From Candidatus Saccharimonadota bacterium (GTDB taxonomy: Bacteria > Patescibacteriota > Saccharimonadia > Saccharimonadales > UBA4665): a DNA stretch of 13,122 bases. Positions 12,033 through 13,122 of the stretch are shown here, in pieces. Under the pieces are notes generated by a model. That model had not been told where the DNA came from. It did no database searches and saw nothing but the letters and a program-made list of their open reading frames with translations. Position 1 is the stretch's first letter. Each line of letters opens with the position of its first letter. Made by a program: the position numbers and the translations under genes. The stretch covers positions 1 to 13,122 of the forward strand of contig JAQGGU010000098.1 in assembly GCA_028289265.1 (NCBI GenBank), given 5' to 3'.

Positions 12033-13121
12033 TTAGAGAGAAATTACAATTAAGACGATGATGATAGCCAAGACACCAAGCCCAGCGGCAAGCTCAATTT
12101 TTTCCTGTTGGCGAGCCTTATCGCCAGCTGTTTTTTGCTTTGTTTTTTTCTCTTCTGCAGACGTTGTTTGTGAATAGTTTTGACTCTCTACGGCATTTGG
12201 AGCCTCACGTCGTAGCAATGCCGCACCGGCGACCGCCGCTACGCCGCTGATGGCACCGCCGCCTGGAGATTGGCCTAGAATTCTATCGCGCACTTTGGGG
12301 TCTTTCTCAAATCGAAGTTCTTTTTCAAACAGTTCCTGGTTCAGCGCGGCATGCACACTTTCACCTTTGATAAATTGAGTCATGACACGGCGTAGCGCAG
12401 GTTCGTCCAGACGGCCGGTATCCCATAGCTCTTTCAGGCTCACACCTTCCACGCGTATCTTTGCCGCAGCCTGTTTGAGCTCTGGAGTCGTATAAGTCTC
12501 AACTTTTCTATTCATATCGATTGTAGCCCTGACTGATTCCTGTCTTGGGGCGCGCAGACCGATAGCGCTCATTGCTCCTGCCGTACCAACGGCTGCTACG
12601 GCAGGTGCCTCAACAAGCACTCGCCCTAGCCGCTCAGCCTGTGGTAGCGCAAGCGAGGAGCGTCCAAGCTCACTTCGCTGCGACGCTATCGGTAGGCGTT
12701 CTGTAGTCCGCGGCGTCATGCGCTCCATGAAGCGTTGGCGCTCCTCGATCGTGCGCAACGTCTGCGCTTTTTCAGCGGCCAGCTTACGGATACGCTCTTC
12801 TTTCTCGAATACCGAGGCATGTAGTAGTGTTACTTGTTTTTCTAGTTTTTTCTGAATAGGGATAAGTTTTTTCTCGGTCTTTATGCGCCCGCGTCGGCGA
12901 CCTATCAGGTACCCTATTATACCGCCGATTAAGAGACCCTGCCCCATAGCCCGCCGTTCATACGCCAGAGCCTCTTCTTTCGGTACCATGTTTGCTAAAA
13001 CCGCAGGGTTCACAAGGTTATAACCGGCTTGCGCGGGGGCGGCCGGTCTGCCCGGGCCAAAACCTCCGCCAGGGGGTACCGGCATGCCGCCATACCCATA
13101 AGGAGGGATATTTCCGTTACC
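12033..13121 (-). CDS. Hypothetical membrane protein with Gly/Pro-rich N-terminus, coiled coil and C-terminal anchor; 5' end outside window
   Basis: The frame is open to the window edge: upstream of ATG 13085 it continues as NGNIPPYGYGG with the same Gly/Pro/Tyr-rich composition as the PVPPGGGFGPGRPAAP that follows, so the true start is beyond the window. Counting from Met 13085: a low-complexity start (1-20), then a glycine-zipper hydrophobic segment GLLIGGIIGYLIG (50-62) followed by basic RRRGRIKTEKK. Next is a charged, probably coiled-coil stretch (about 66-120), an Ala/Gly-rich hydrophobic stretch (about 158-175) and a helical charged region. Last comes a tail anchor, AAGLGVLAIIIVLIVISL, at the extreme C-terminus. 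I do not recognise the family. The basic residues next to the first hydrophobic segment and the C-terminal anchor suggest an envelope-associated protein. The TAA is 48 bases before trhO begins. Confidence 0.75.
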   Translation of the reverse strand, partial: GNGNIPPYGYGGMPVPPGGGFGPGRPAAPAQAGYNLVNPAVLANMVPKEEALAYERRAMGQGLLIGGIIGYLIGRRRGRIKTEKKLIPIQKKLEKQVTLLHASVFEKEERIRKLAAEKAQTLRTIEERQRFMERMTPRTTERLPIASQRSELGRSSLALPQAERLGRVLVEAPAVAAVGTAGAMSAIGLRAPRQESVRATIDMNRKVETYTTPELKQAAAKIRVEGVSLKELWDTGRLDEPALRRVMTQFIKGESVHAALNQELFEKELRFEKDPKVRDRILGQSPGGGAISGVAAVAGAALLRREAPNAVESQNYSQTTSAEEKKTKQKTAGDKARQQEKIELAAGLGVLAIIIVLIVISL

Positions 13122-13122
13122 G

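Overview
This window most likely comes from a member of the Candidate Phyla Radiation, with Candidatus Saccharibacteria (TM7) as my first guess. That is an inference from gene content and style: compact genes, a histidine kinase with a CPR-like H-box, M24 peptidase / UvrC / TrhO housekeeping genes, and operon-leading genes with almost no 5' leader. Genes end in TGA as well as TAA and TAG, so the genetic code looks standard. No transposase, integrase, phage module or CRISPR array is visible.

Layout. Bases 1-2463 (+ strand): the C-terminal part of a family 5 (peptide/nickel type) solute-binding protein, followed 8 bases later by a membrane sensor histidine kinase with no response regulator in view. 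Bases 2464-3217: no protein gene, but two minus-strand tRNA genes, Val(TAC) and Leu(GAG), each followed by a structured repeat. Bases 3218-5099 (- strand): an FAD-linked oxidase of the GlcD/D-lactate dehydrogenase type and a three-helix CBU_0592-like membrane protein. Bases 5212-5445 (+): a small hypothetical gene. Bases 5446-5834: a perfect bidirectional terminator, a third copy of the repeat and tRNA-Leu(CAG). Bases 5835-8201 (-): an operon of a YvlD/phage-holin-IV family membrane protein, SecG and a membrane-anchored solute-binding protein. Bases 8223-13122 (-): an M24 aminopeptidase, uvrC, trhO and the C-terminal part of a Gly/Pro-rich coiled-coil membrane protein that runs off the window.

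The most unusual structure is a repeat family found immediately 3' of all three tRNA genes. Each copy has, in the tRNA sense: a long hairpin abutting the tRNA CCA end, an inverted copy of that tRNA's T-arm, a direct copy of the 5' half of its T-arm, a shared core of about 85 bp folding into about five hairpins, and then the displaced 3' half of the same tRNA's T-arm and (in two copies) acceptor stem. The offset between the functional and displaced tRNA 3' parts is 182-189 bp in all three. Hairpin stems show compensatory changes between copies, and imperfect pairs are nearly always G-U in the tRNA-sense strand. The ends follow the identity of the adjacent tRNA (Leu or Val) while the core is common. 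This looks like a small non-autonomous element inserted into tRNA T-loops, or a structured RNA linked to tRNA genes. I do not recognise it as a described family.

A second theme is transcription signals. Five of the minus-strand genes that lead a transcript or follow a gap have a -10-like hexamer 4-11 bases before the start codon and no Shine-Dalgarno between. The internal gene secG has a clear GGAGGAG. This suggests leaderless mRNAs for transcript-leading genes.
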